Notes: a model not told the origin generated them from the letters alone. Shown: positions 25,901 to 35,517, numbered from the stretch's first letter. The stretch is 64,000 bases of DNA from UBA7960 sp964624065 (GCA_964624065.1 CAZUWF010000002.1:62001-126000), one strand, 5' to 3'. Numbers and translations are program-made.

Positions 25901-27196
25901 GTGAAAGTTTTCAAGTTTGGTGGTGCCAGTATGAGTACCGGTCAAGGGGTAAAAACGGTAGCCGGTATCATTAGGGATTTTGGAGGTGACAAATTGGTGG
26001 TTGTAGTGTCGGCCATCGGAAAGACCACCAACGCCCTTGAAGAATTAACCGCCCACTATATGGCAGGCCAGATTGAATTGATGATGGATTGCTACCGCAC
26101 CGTTAAGAAAGCCCATTTTGATCTTGCCCTCGAACTTTTCGAAGACCCCAAACACTTGGTGTTCTTCCACTTGGAGCAATCGTTCTTTCACCTGCTGCGC
26201 AAAATTGAAGAGAGACCATCCAGTTCCTACGATTTTGAATACGATCGGATTGTTTCGACAGGCGAAATTGTTTCCTCCCAGATTCTCAACCACTACCTTT
26301 TGCACGTTGGTATTAGGAACCAATGGTTCGATGCTCGCAAGCTGGTAATAACCGATGCAAGTTTTCGCGATGCTAGGGTTGACTGGATTCTTTCGGGCCA
26401 GGCCATAAAAAAGGCCTTGATGCCATACCTGGCTCCCAGCGAGGGAGGCAGCAAGCCAGAGATTGTACTTACACAAGGTTTTTTGGGTGGCACCACCCAA
26501 GGTTTCTCTGCTACCCTTGGCCGTGAGGGCTCCGACTACTCGGCAGCAATTTTTGCCTACTCGCTCGAGGCACAGGAGGTTGTAATTTGGAAAGATGTTG
26601 CAGGGCTACTCAATGCCGACCCTAAGTATTTCGAAAAAACCCTGCTCATCCCGAATATTAGCTACCAGGAGGCAATTGAACTTTCATATTACGGAGCTAG
26701 CGTAATACACCCCAAAACCCTCAAGCCACTAAACGCAAAGAACATTCCACTTCGGGTGAAGTCTTTCTTGAATCCCACTCAACCGGGAACATTAATTGAC
26801 GGGACAAGCCGCAACGACTCCAAGGTTCCAAGTTTCATCTTGAAGTTTAACCAAATGCTGATTTCAATCTTTCCGAAAGACTTTAGCTTCATTGCGGAGC
26901 AAAACTTGTCGAGGATTTTTTCTGATTTTGCCAAGAATGGCGTTAAGATAAATCTTATGCAAAACTCGGCCCTAAGCTTTTCCGTATGTTACGATTTCGA
27001 CAAGATTAAATCGCCGGCACTTATCCGCGACCTTCAGGCAAACTTCAACATCAGGTACAACACCAACCTAACCCTGATCACTGTGAGGCATTATAATCAA
27101 GCCAATCTTGACGAATTGCTTGCAGGCAAAAAGGTTATGCTAGAACAGAAAAACCGCACAACATTGCAAGTGGTGGTGAAGGAGATTATTGAGTAA
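25901..27196 (+). CDS. lysC: Aspartate kinase
   Basis: Phosphorylates aspartate, the first step towards lysine, threonine and methionine. 431 residues from a GTG start (GTG AAA GTT TTC), giving the family N-terminus KVFKFGGASM. The kinase domain contains VVVVSAIGKTTNALEEL, the substrate-binding DRIVSTGEIVSSQIL and GREGSDYSAAIFAYSLEA. The C-terminal about 120 residues are ACT-like regulatory repeats (MLISIFPKDFSFIAEQNLSR, VKINLMQNSALSFSVCYD). The product is monofunctional: no homoserine dehydrogenase domain. The ATG farther upstream lies in the preceding terminator and was rejected. Confidence 0.93.
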   Translation: MKVFKFGGASMSTGQGVKTVAGIIRDFGGDKLVVVVSAIGKTTNALEELTAHYMAGQIELMMDCYRTVKKAHFDLALELFEDPKHLVFFHLEQSFFHLLRKIEERPSSSYDFEYDRIVSTGEIVSSQILNHYLLHVGIRNQWFDARKLVITDASFRDARVDWILSGQAIKKALMPYLAPSEGGSKPEIVLTQGFLGGTTQGFSATLGREGSDYSAAIFAYSLEAQEVVIWKDVAGLLNADPKYFEKTLLIPNISYQEAIELSYYGASVIHPKTLKPLNAKNIPLRVKSFLNPTQPGTLIDGTSRNDSKVPSFILKFNQMLISIFPKDFSFIAEQNLSRIFSDFAKNGVKINLMQNSALSFSVCYDFDKIKSPALIRDLQANFNIRYNTNLTLITVRHYNQANLDELLAGKKVMLEQKNRTTLQVVVKEIIE

Positions 27197-27409
27197 TCTA
27201 GGTAAGGGGCAGGGTGAACAATGATTGCACCCAAGCAAGGGGTAATTTGTATCTGGAGGTAGCTACCTTTCATAAAGGTGAGAACGCGAAACCTTAGAAT
27301 CAGGAATCAGATTTTTGAAATTTGGACAAATTAATCTCTAAAATCTTAAGGCAATTAAACTCCAAGCTTATCTCCAATCGCCAAAACTAATTATTGGGAG
27401 CTGCGGACC

Positions 27410-29116
27410 CTATTTCTTGGTGCGCCACTGGTAATTTGAGAGTCCTTCTTGAATTTGCTTGAGTCTTTCCTCGGGGGTCATATTGTTCCATTTTGTCCTT
27501 TCGGCCTCGTAGGCACGTCTTTCTTCCTCTTTTATGGCTCTTATTTGTGCCAGGTTTCGTTGTTCGAGCCTGTTTGAGAGGAAGGTCTTGGCAACCGCCG
27601 GAAACAGTTCTATGAGGAGCTCATCCTTTTCGTTCTCGGCAAGCTTGGCGCCATAGGCCTCGCAGAAATCATTATCCACTTTCTTGTGGTCTTTGGGGTT
27701 GTAAGGCACTTCCTTGGCCGAGCCCGTTATTTTCTTGCGAAACTTAGGGCTGATGGGTATGGGTGTCCTACCGTAAAGGCCTTTTACCATATTTTCGAAC
27801 TGTACCGACTTGGTGGTGTACATAGGCTTGCCGCTGTTTTCATCGAGTACGCAGTTAACCGCTTGTTGACCAACAATTTGACTTGTTGGGGTTACCAAAG
27901 GTGGGCAGCCAGAATCGAGTCGAACGGTTGGTATGATTTCCAGTACTCTTGGAAGGAGCTTTTCGAGGTTCAGCTGCTTTAATTGTGCCAACATATTGGT
28001 GTACATTCCGCCGGGCATTTCGGCCGACCTAACCTTGACATTTGGAGGGGGTAGCTTGAAATAGCTCTCTATAAGCTGGGTTACCTTTAGCAGTTCCTTT
28101 TCCTTCCGCTTTTGGGCGTACTGTATGGCATAGTCGAACAGTTGGTCTATTTCTTTTGGCAAGGTATCGTACGAAATGTCGAATGCAAAGGGCATTTCCC
28201 GGCAAGCATCGAAGGCTGCCAGTTCCTTGCGAATTTCGGCCAGTTCTTTGTTTATGCTTCCAACGGCCTTTAGATTAATTCCGGTTTTGATCTTTAGTTT
28301 GTTGCAGAATATTTGGATTATCTCGAAGCTAGGACCGGCTGGACCGCCCGAAAAGTTGAGAATGCAGGTATCTACCACATCAACTCCGTTGATTATTGCC
28401 GAAAGCATAGAGGCCAGTCCATACCCGGGGGTACAGTGAGTGTGAAAGTTTATTGGCAGGTTAACTTCTTCCTTAAGCAATTTTACCAGGATCCCTGTTT
28501 TGATGGGCGGTATTAACCCAGCCATATCCTTGATGGTGATTATGTCGGCACCCATTTTTTCCAACTCCTGTGCCTTGCGCACGAAGTACTCTAGGGTAAA
28601 TACCTTTTTGGGGATCACATTTCCCTTAAGGATTTCAAGCAGCCGTTCGGTTTTTCTGGGCTTTGGGTCAACGGTGTAGCAAACAGCACAATCGGCAATA
28701 CCTCCGTTTGCCTTCACAATCTTTATTGTTGATTCAATGTTGGCCATGTCGTTGAGGGCATCGAAGATTCGCATAATACCTATGCCTGATTTTATAGCAT
28801 TTCGGTTGAACCCCTCGATGACGTTTTCAGGGTATGGATTGTACCCAAAAAGGTTGCGCCCGCGCGAAAGGGCAGTAAGGTGCGACCTGTCGCCAATGGT
28901 AGCCTTTATGGTTTCGAGCCTCGCCCATGGGTCTTCGTTGAGGTAACGCATTACCGAATCAGGTACCGCTCCTCCCCAAACTTCAATAGCGTAAAAACCA
29001 GCCTCTTGGTAATATGGAAGTACACGGTCAATTTGTGCCTGGGTCATACGTGTTGCAAAAAGCGATTGCTGCCCGTCGCGAAGGGTAATATCCCTTATTT
29101 TTAGCGTCTTGTTCAT
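27410..29116 (-). CDS. Biotin-dependent carboxyltransferase subunit (OadA/PycB/5S type)
   Basis: 568 residues. Residues about 5-290 are an HMGL-like TIM barrel (ITLRDGQQSLFATRM, YAIEVWGGAVPDSVMRYL, GIGIMRIFDALND, DIITIKDMAGLIPP, INFHTHCTPGYGLASM), holding the carboxyltransferase metal site. The rest is the PYC/OADA domain (MPGGMYTNMLAQLKQLN, VTPTSQIVGQQAVN). The enzyme moves CO2 between carboxybiotin and pyruvate/oxaloacetate. The C-terminus ends in a charged helix (EEERRAYEAERTKW) and has no MKM biotinyl domain, so a separate carrier protein is needed, as in transcarboxylase 5S subunits. No such partner gene is in the window. Confidence 0.88.
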   Translation of the reverse strand: MNKTLKIRDITLRDGQQSLFATRMTQAQIDRVLPYYQEAGFYAIEVWGGAVPDSVMRYLNEDPWARLETIKATIGDRSHLTALSRGRNLFGYNPYPENVIEGFNRNAIKSGIGIMRIFDALNDMANIESTIKIVKANGGIADCAVCYTVDPKPRKTERLLEILKGNVIPKKVFTLEYFVRKAQELEKMGADIITIKDMAGLIPPIKTGILVKLLKEEVNLPINFHTHCTPGYGLASMLSAIINGVDVVDTCILNFSGGPAGPSFEIIQIFCNKLKIKTGINLKAVGSINKELAEIRKELAAFDACREMPFAFDISYDTLPKEIDQLFDYAIQYAQKRKEKELLKVTQLIESYFKLPPPNVKVRSAEMPGGMYTNMLAQLKQLNLEKLLPRVLEIIPTVRLDSGCPPLVTPTSQIVGQQAVNCVLDENSGKPMYTTKSVQFENMVKGLYGRTPIPISPKFRKKITGSAKEVPYNPKDHKKVDNDFCEAYGAKLAENEKDELLIELFPAVAKTFLSNRLEQRNLAQIRAIKEEERRAYEAERTKWNNMTPEERLKQIQEGLSNYQWRTKK

Positions 29117-29162
29117 TGTTTTCTGAGAACCTATTTTTGAAAGTGATGGCGGTTTTGAAGCA

Positions 29163-29170
29163 CAAAGTTA
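29163..29170 (-). promoter_or_regulatory. TAnnTTTG -7 element for the carboxyltransferase gene
   Basis: TAACTTTG on the minus strand, 46 bases before the ATG at 29116. Confidence 0.55.
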
Positions 29171-29381
29171 CATCTGTTTTGTTAATTGTGAATTGTTTAA
29201 CAACAAAAAAGTTTTTAACTAAAACACAATGGTTTGTGAGTCAAATTAGATTGGAAAGGTTTGGGTTTTTCAAGATGAATAAAATGAGACCTTTTATAAT
29301 ATTTTGGTCCTATCTCAAAAATCCGAATCTCCTGGCCGCACCGCTTAATTGCAAATATATTGTTTGGGACCGGCAGGGGAT

Positions 29382-30422
29382 TTATCCCATCCATTCTTTG
29401 TCTGGAATCGATTTGTAACGACCCCAGAACTTATAATGCGTAAGGGAAGCAAGGGCAATTATTCTGGAAAAGAACCTGTATCTCAGCACCAAATGCTGGA
29501 TGCGGTACATTAACCAGATAATTGCAATGAATATTACCGACCAAATTGTAACTTTAACCCATAATGATTTAATCTCAAAATGGAGGACTGAATCAAGTAA
29601 AAATGTAAATGCCATCGAGCAGGTAATGCTTGCTGTTGCCATTAAGCCGTGTTCCGATTCAACGGCCCTTTGGGGGCAGTTATTCATACATTTCATGCAA
29701 TTCTCGCACCTGAAGGTCCAGTAAGGACGGTTTATTTTCTTACTGATTGCATGGACTGGGCATTGATTACTGCAAGTACCGCATGAATTACACTCGGCGG
29801 TGACATAAAATGATTTGGCCAAGGCAAACCTTCCAATAATGTAGTAACCCAAGGCAATGGGTGCCAATAAAATATCTTGAATCAAATCGCGGCACGCAAG
29901 GAAATCCCTTTTACCCGAAAAAATCTTGCTTGCATGTTTTTGTGCCCGGCCGTGATTTACCTTATGTATGTACTTTACCGTTTTTTCATTTAACGACGGG
30001 TGGATCGAAAGCCAATTTGATGGCATGTCAAAAGGAACCTGCCCCACAATCTTGTAGCCCTTGATCATAAGAAATAGTGACGCAACCAAAAACGCAATCC
30101 CGGTTAATCCAGGTGTTACAACCGCCCCTAATTTCATTGCTGCCCGTGTATTCATCAGTACCACCCTGTTGGTGCCCCTTGGAAATTTACGGATGAAGTC
30201 AAGGGTGATTTTCGGATAATTGAAACCGTGAACCGGTGAAATCACAAGGATTAGGGTATCATTTTTAACCGAAACCATGGGGCCCTTGCCACATTTTGCA
30301 ATATCGAAAATATCGCATTCAGTCCCCATTTTAGTGGCAGAGTCCTGAAACCATAAAGCAATTTGCCTCGCGTTTCCAGTTCCCGAAAAATAATAGATTA
30401 CAGCTTTAGGAATGTTTTTCAC
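29382..30422 (-). CDS. EFR1-type flavodoxin/ferredoxin membrane protein
   Basis: 346 residues from a GTG start. The N-terminus is flavodoxin-like (VIYYFSGTGNARQIALWF binds FMN phosphate; ISPVHGFNYPKITLDF). Near residue 210 are two 4Fe-4S ferredoxin motifs (CNSCGTCSNQCP and CENCMKCMNNCP). Hydrophobic segments occur near 105-123 and in the C-terminal third (ITCSMAFTFLLDSVL, VTIWSVIFIAIIWLMYRI), so it is probably membrane-bound. EFR1-family proteins are thought to be electron carriers; the redox partner is unknown. It stands alone between two gene-free stretches. Confidence 0.85.
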   Translation of the reverse strand: MKNIPKAVIYYFSGTGNARQIALWFQDSATKMGTECDIFDIAKCGKGPMVSVKNDTLILVISPVHGFNYPKITLDFIRKFPRGTNRVVLMNTRAAMKLGAVVTPGLTGIAFLVASLFLMIKGYKIVGQVPFDMPSNWLSIHPSLNEKTVKYIHKVNHGRAQKHASKIFSGKRDFLACRDLIQDILLAPIALGYYIIGRFALAKSFYVTAECNSCGTCSNQCPVHAISKKINRPYWTFRCENCMKCMNNCPQRAVESEHGLMATASITCSMAFTFLLDSVLHFEIKSLWVKVTIWSVIFIAIIWLMYRIQHLVLRYRFFSRIIALASLTHYKFWGRYKSIPDKEWMG

Positions 30423-31578
30423 TTTTGCACTAATGAATTAGGCTTAAATTTTTCATCTAATTAAACGTATAACACATACAAGCTTGGTTTTTTGAAATGA
30501 AATAGTGTTTTGGCTCCAAAGATTATTCCATTTTGAAACGGCTAAAACCTTACTTCAACTTTCTGCGAACTTCCAAATCGGCAAAACCATTGCTCTAAGG
30601 TTTTCCTTCCTCACGTTCAATCCCTCCCAAAATGAATCCTACCTATTTCTGATTGATTGAGGACAAACTGCATAGCTCTTCAAACGCTTGATTACTTAAC
30701 CTTGTTTTTGGAGTTTTTCCGAGGGCCAGCAGCCGATCTCGGTCTTTTGACCTGTATTTTCGTTGTCCCCGAAGCCTAGTTGCCTGAATAATCATTGTTT
30801 TTCCAAACGAAATAAGCATTTTTAAACCTATTGGAAGGCTTTTACCAATGAATTTACAAACTTCCGGTGTCGGTAATTTCTCAGGGAATCTCAACGAGGG
30901 ACAACCACCTGCCAAGAGTTTCTATCTTGCTATCACTGGCTTTTTAAATGCACATCGAGCCCTATTATTCAGGCTGTTTCGAAAGCCAGCCCAGATCACT
31001 TCTCTGTTCACGGTTTTTGGGTAAGGTCATCGGCAACTATGAAACTTAGTTGCACATCCAGAAAATTGAATTAAAGTGTCACCCCAAAAGAACGAAAACC
31101 CAGTTTGCAACTAAATCACCTCTGAACAATAAAGAACCAAGATCTGACTACCAGGGTTCGCCAATTTATGAAGTTTCGCCCGTGGGTAATTTTTGTAAAA
31201 TATGAACCAATGGAATACCACTTAGTTGAAATTATTTGCTACCCCAATAAAAAATACCAACAAACTCCCAAGAGCGATCGTATTATTACTGTATCAATTA
31301 TTTCCATTCTTGCGGCTAAGGTAAGGCAATTATTTATAAATCAACACAATGAAGTTCAATTTTTTCAAACTATTTGTGCATAAATGCCTAAAAATCAACG
31401 ATGGTTTGATGGCAAGGGCAATGCATGGGTTGTAAATATTGCAGCCTTATAAAAAGCACTGCCTGGTTGGGGCGGCACAGCAAATAATTCTTTTCCATCC
31501 ACAAATCCGAAATTCCGAAAGGATTAGGATAAGGTATGTCAATTATTTGCTGGCTTTGGGCTGAATCCTAATTATTGC
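30423..31578. other. Gene-free stretch of about 1.15 kb
   Basis: No convincing gene. The longest frame of note (30643-30915, minus) encodes a basic 90-residue product without recognisable domain or promoter. No tRNA, inverted-repeat ends, array or transposase remnant was found. It is the largest gene-free stretch in the window, so a decayed gene or an unannotated RNA cannot be excluded. Confidence 0.5.
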
Positions 31579-33345
31579 CTATTCAATCCTAATATCAAAA
31601 GGCATCCTCATCAGTACTCCGGATGATTGGTTCACGTTTTCCAGTTGCTTGAGGTAGTGGTATGCTTGTCCAAGGTTGCTTTTTAGGTATCCCTCTTTTG
31701 TGCCGCCCATATCTTCCAGTATTCTTTGCAAAAAAGGTCGTTGGGCCGGCAGTTCCACCACCCTGTAAGTTTTTATGCCTGCCTTTTCGGCCGCCACGTC
31801 AATAGCCAGCTCGAGGCCTCCAAGTTCGTCAACCAAACCAATTTCAAGAGCTTCGGCACCACTCCAAACCCTCCCGGCACCCACCTTGTCAACTTCTTCG
31901 GGAGTCATATTGCGGCCTGCGCCCACGTGCGAAATGAAGGTTCTGTAAATGCGACCGATTTGCTCTTCAATAATCGCCCTTTCGCGGGCTGTTAGTGGCC
32001 TGTTCAAAGAGCCAAAGTCGGCCAGCTCGTTGGTTTTAACGTTGTCGAAGGTGATGCCGAGTTTTTGATTGAAGAAGTTCTTCATGTTCGGTATCACCCC
32101 AAATACTCCAATTGAGCCAGTTATTGAATTTGGGTTTGCAATAATGTAGTCGGCCTTGCAAGCCACATAGTATCCTCCCGAAGCGGCCACATCGCCAAAT
32201 GAAACTATAACTGGTTTTTCACTACGCGCAAGCTCAATCTCTCTCAATATAACGTCTGATGCAAGGGCGCTACCTCCAGGCGAGTTGATCCTGAAAACTA
32301 TGGCTTTAACCATGTTGTCGGTGCGGGCCTGCCTTATGGCTTCGGCAATAGTGACAGACCCCATCGTGGTTTCGCTGCCTTTTCCCGGCAATATTGCTCC
32401 ACTACCATACACAATGGCTATCTTTTCCCTAACAGGTTTACCCTTTGAGGGAAAATTCTTGAAATTGCTCAGCGTGGCAAGATTTATTTCCGATGCCTTT
32501 TCGAGCGCCAAACGTTCCTTGATTATCTCCAAGACCTCGTCGCGGTGCTTCATACCGTCAACAAGCCCATTGTCAACGGCCATTGATGGATCGCGGGCCA
32601 CAAACCGATCTATCAAAACGATGAGATCGTCGGGTGCAATACCACGACTCTCGGCAATGTCGGCTACCACGTTGCTCCATACCGAACCCATAAAAGATTC
32701 TATTTGTTCGCGGTTCTCCTTACTCATTTTATCCAAGAAGAAAGGCTCCCCTGCACTCTTGAACTCCCCTTGACGTATAACCTGGGCTTCGATCCCAAGC
32801 TTTTCCAAGGTGCTTTTGAAAAACATTATTTCAGAGCTAAGCCCAACCAACTCGATCATTCCTTCGGGGTGCACGTAGACCTCGTCGGCAACCGTGGCAA
32901 CGTAATATGCCGCCTGGTTGTAAACCTCTCCGTATGCAACTATGAACTTGCCCGAATCCTTAAAATCGAGCAGCTTTTGTCTAAGCTCGTCGGCGGTGCT
33001 CCAGCCGGTGCTTACAATACCAAGGTCAAGGAAAATTCCGGAAATGTTTGGGTCGTCCTTTGCCCTTGAAATGTTTCTCAAAAGGTCGTTGAGGCCTATT
33101 GCTCTTACCCTCTGTAGTGAAAAAGGGTCAAATGTGCCAAAAGGGTCGTCGTACCCGCGGTCAACAATTTCTTCTTCGAGGGTTAGGTGAAGCACCGTTC
33201 CAGGGCTTACATTAAAAATTTCTTGCTTCGAAATTGCACTCGAAAGAGAGCCTATCAATAGCCCGATCACCAAGAAAAACAATATGAAACCCGCAAGTAT
33301 GAAACCCACCATACTCGCAAGCATGAACTTGAAAAACTGCTTCAT
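31579..33345 (-). CDS. sppA: Signal peptide peptidase SppA (long, 67K type)
   Basis: 588 residues with an N-terminal membrane anchor (about 10-35). Two ClpP-fold repeats supply the Ser/Lys dyad: Lys196 in RQGEFKSAGEPF in the first half and Ser389 in GDVAASGGYYVA in the second. Other family motifs are INSPGGSALASDVILREIEL and NSITGSIGVFG. It degrades signal peptides left in the inner membrane. The length fits the tandem-domain form. Monocistronic; flanked by gene-free DNA on both sides. Confidence 0.95.
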   Translation of the reverse strand: MKQFFKFMLASMVGFILAGFILFFLVIGLLIGSLSSAISKQEIFNVSPGTVLHLTLEEEIVDRGYDDPFGTFDPFSLQRVRAIGLNDLLRNISRAKDDPNISGIFLDLGIVSTGWSTADELRQKLLDFKDSGKFIVAYGEVYNQAAYYVATVADEVYVHPEGMIELVGLSSEIMFFKSTLEKLGIEAQVIRQGEFKSAGEPFFLDKMSKENREQIESFMGSVWSNVVADIAESRGIAPDDLIVLIDRFVARDPSMAVDNGLVDGMKHRDEVLEIIKERLALEKASEINLATLSNFKNFPSKGKPVREKIAIVYGSGAILPGKGSETTMGSVTIAEAIRQARTDNMVKAIVFRINSPGGSALASDVILREIELARSEKPVIVSFGDVAASGGYYVACKADYIIANPNSITGSIGVFGVIPNMKNFFNQKLGITFDNVKTNELADFGSLNRPLTARERAIIEEQIGRIYRTFISHVGAGRNMTPEEVDKVGAGRVWSGAEALEIGLVDELGGLELAIDVAAEKAGIKTYRVVELPAQRPFLQRILEDMGGTKEGYLKSNLGQAYHYLKQLENVNQSSGVLMRMPFDIRIE

Positions 33346-33810
33346 TTCTTTATTTTATAATTGACGACAAATACAATTTTGAATTTGCAATATTAGTGCT
33401 TTTTAAGCAATTGCAGATGAAAGGATAAAAAATTTGACTTGAGGAGTTAGAAATTAGAAGTACTGGAGCCAATTTGCCCAACCCCCTTTAGCAGTTGCAA
33501 TTTAGTTGTGATCTTTTGGCAATGTCTGCAGTGAATTGGATGTGAACCTGAAACAGGAGGCTTCGCACCAAAGCTTGGAATGTGTAAATTGTGGGTAGGC
33601 CCCGCAAGAAGAATCATTGGGGTCGGTAAGAGGGCCACCGTATGAAAAGAGAAGGACAGGTTTGACACAAAAACATAGCGTTATGTCCCGAGAGAATTTA
33701 TTGTGAAAAAAAATACCTTTCGACGCCTCCAGAAAAAAAAGGAGCCGAAAAAATTAGTTCTATGGGTAAAAATGTTGAAATTTGCTGATGCAAACTCATT
33801 TACTACTGCG
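33346..33810. other. Region between sppA and folK
   Basis: About 460 bases between divergent genes. It should hold the sppA promoter and the folK promoter, but no exact TAnnTTTG element was found for either. The frame continues open upstream of folK to 33703, giving a Lys/Arg-rich extension (KKNTFRRLQKKKEPKK) unlike any HPPK N-terminus, so it was left out of the gene. Confidence 0.45.
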
Positions 33811-34305
33811 ATGAATGCTGCGTACATCCTGCTTGGAGGAAACATCGGTAATGTTGAGGAAACATTTGTCAGGGCAAGAGCCTTCATAAATGGGGTTGCG
33901 GGTTGCATTACCGCATCTAGCTCGCTCTACAAGAGCGTGCCATGGGGGTTTGAGAGCAACAATATGTTCCTGAACCAAGCCCTCGAAATTTCGACCATCC
34001 TGCACCCTTTTGACCTGCTTTCAACGCTTCTTGAAATAGAGAAGGCCCTTGGTCGGCACCGGACAAAAAGTGGCTACCAATCAAGGATGATCGACATTGA
34101 CATACTCTTTTACGAAAACTTGGCAATTTTTCAGGAAGGCCTTGAAATTCCCCATCCGCGCCTTCACCTGAGGCGGTTTGCCCTCATGCCTCTGGCCGAA
34201 ATAGCACCCAATTTCATTCACCCTAAGCTCAATGTTTCGGTTGCAAAACTTCTGGAGGTTTGCCTCGATCTATCGGAAGTAGAGAAAGTTGGGGCCAAAA
34301 AATGA
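33811..34305 (+). CDS. folK: 2-amino-4-hydroxy-6-hydroxymethyldihydropteridine pyrophosphokinase
   Basis: HPPK, a folate-synthesis kinase that pyrophosphorylates the dihydropterin. 164 residues from ATG 33811 (MNAAYILLGGNIGN), the normal length. Substrate-binding and catalytic segments are VPWGFESNNMFLNQALEI, the LGRHRTKSGYQSRMIDIDIL loop, and IPHPRLHLRRFALMPLAEI. An ATG 13 codons upstream (MLKFADANS) is possible. The deoxynucleoside kinase gene follows after a 128-base gap with its own promoter. Confidence 0.94.
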   Translation: MNAAYILLGGNIGNVEETFVRARAFINGVAGCITASSSLYKSVPWGFESNNMFLNQALEISTILHPFDLLSTLLEIEKALGRHRTKSGYQSRMIDIDILFYENLAIFQEGLEIPHPRLHLRRFALMPLAEIAPNFIHPKLNVSVAKLLEVCLDLSEVEKVGAKK

Positions 34306-34354
34306 AAAGATAGAAAGGTGATTTAAAAATTAGTTATCTTTCGGATTGCTGTTT

Positions 34355-34362
34355 TAACTTTG
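34355..34362 (+). promoter_or_regulatory. TAnnTTTG -7 element for the deoxynucleoside kinase
   Basis: TAACTTTG between folK and the kinase gene; 26 bases before ATG 34389 and 71 bases before ATG 34434. Confidence 0.55.
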
Positions 34363-34433
34363 CACGTCGTACTTCGAAATTGTCAAGAATGGTAATTATT
34401 ACCAAAGACGGTTTCCAAACTTTGAAAAGAACT

Positions 34434-35075
34434 ATGAGATACAACTACATTGCCGTTGAAGGGAATATTGGGGCTGGGAAGACCACCCTTTCAACCATGA
34501 TTTCCGAGAAATTTAATGGCAGGTTGATATTGGAACGCTTCGACGATAACCCCTTCCTGGCCAAGTTTTACAAAGACCAAGACAAGTACGCTTTTCCACT
34601 GGAGCTATCATTTTTGGCAGAGAGGTACCAGCAGCTAAAAAGGGAGCTTGCAAGCCAGGAATTGTTTTCTGATTTTACAATATCAGATTACTTCCTCAAC
34701 AAATCCCTGATATTTGCCCGCAAAACATTGGGAGCCGACGAGTACCAGCTGTTTTCAACCCTATTCAACATAATGAATGCCAACCTACCGAAGCCCGATT
34801 TGCTTGTTCACTTGTTAGTTTCCACCAAAAGGCTCAAAAGCAACATCGAAAAACGTGGGCGCGAATATGAGCAAGACATTGCCGTGGAGTACCTCGAGAA
34901 GATTCAAGAAAGTTACCTTGAATATCTCAAACAACAACCCAGCTTGCGCATTCTCCTTTTGGATATCAATGAACTTGACTTTGTGGCCCATCCCTTCCAT
35001 TTCAACATCATTGTAGAATCAATGAACCAGAAACTCCCGCAAGGAATAACCCGCGAAAGGTTGTTGCCGTCGTAA
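34434..35075 (+). CDS. Deoxynucleoside kinase
   Basis: 213 residues of the dNK/dGK/dAK family, phosphorylating deoxynucleosides for salvage. P-loop IAVEGNIGAGKTTLS; LERFDDNPFLAKFY is the ERF-type base-recognition region; FTISDYFLNKSLIFA and the lid arginines KRGREYEQDI are typical. Start at ATG 34434 gives the usual N-terminus (MRYNYIAVEGNIG); another ATG at 34389 would add 15 residues. The preferred deoxynucleoside cannot be told by eye. It lies upstream of the tRNA-Glu unit. Confidence 0.9.
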   Translation: MRYNYIAVEGNIGAGKTTLSTMISEKFNGRLILERFDDNPFLAKFYKDQDKYAFPLELSFLAERYQQLKRELASQELFSDFTISDYFLNKSLIFARKTLGADEYQLFSTLFNIMNANLPKPDLLVHLLVSTKRLKSNIEKRGREYEQDIAVEYLEKIQESYLEYLKQQPSLRILLLDINELDFVAHPFHFNIIVESMNQKLPQGITRERLLPS

Positions 35076-35091
35076 TTTTTTTATGAAACCA

Positions 35092-35122
35092 TTTGGTTAT
35101 TTAAAACTTTGTTGTACCTTTG
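35092..35122 (+). promoter_or_regulatory. Promoter (-33 and -7) for tRNA-Glu/rpsT unit
   Basis: TTTG (35092-35095), 19 bases, then TACCTTTG (35115-35122), a full match to the two-part Bacteroidota promoter. The tRNA begins 18 bases downstream of the -7 element. Confidence 0.75.
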
Positions 35123-35139
35123 CACTCCATTTTTGAGAA

Positions 35140-35211
35140 GGCCCGTTCGTCTAGGGGTTAGGACGCAAGGTTTTCATCCTTGTAACAGGGGTTCGAATCC
35201 CCTACGGGCTA
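35140..35211 (+). tRNA. tRNA-Glu (TTC), copy 1
   Basis: 72 nt. Acceptor stem GGCCCGT/ACGGGCT (first pair G-T), anticodon stem CAAGG/CCTTG with loop TTTTCAT (anticodon TTC), T arm AGGGGTTCGAATCCCCT. CCA is not encoded. The second, identical copy lies 306 bases downstream, beyond rpsT. Confidence 0.95.
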
Positions 35212-35242
35212 CTTTGTTTCAAATTTAATTTATAAAAGCATT

Positions 35243-35497
35243 ATGGCTAACCACAAGTCAGCTAAGAAGAGGATCCGCTCAAACGAAGCCAAAAGGCTAA
35301 GGAACAGATATCACGCCAAGACCACTCGCAATGCGGTGAAAAGGTTGCGCAACACCACCAACAAGGAAGAGGCCATCGAGAAACTTCCCCGAGTGGTTTC
35401 GTTGCTCGACAAACTTGCCAAGCGTCGCATTATACACAAAAACAAAGCCTCGAACCTCAAGTCAGGCTTGATGGTTTTTGTCAGCAAGTTAAAATAG
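35243..35497 (+). CDS. rpsT: 30S ribosomal protein S20
   Basis: 84 residues, strongly basic and helical: MANHKSAKKRIRSNEAKRL at the N-terminus, NRYHAKTTRNAVKRLR and LAKRRIIHKNKASNLKSGL inside; normal length. It sits between two identical tRNA-Glu genes with no terminator or promoter of its own in the short gaps, so it is probably carried on one transcript with both tRNAs and released by tRNA processing. Confidence 0.97.
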   Translation: MANHKSAKKRIRSNEAKRLRNRYHAKTTRNAVKRLRNTTNKEEAIEKLPRVVSLLDKLAKRRIIHKNKASNLKSGLMVFVSKLK

Positions 35498-35517
35498 TTA
35501 ACTGGTAAAGCCAAAGC

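Noticed and set aside
30643..30915. Possible minus-strand gene of 90 codons
   Set aside because: No recognisable domain, no promoter and no neighbour on the same transcript.
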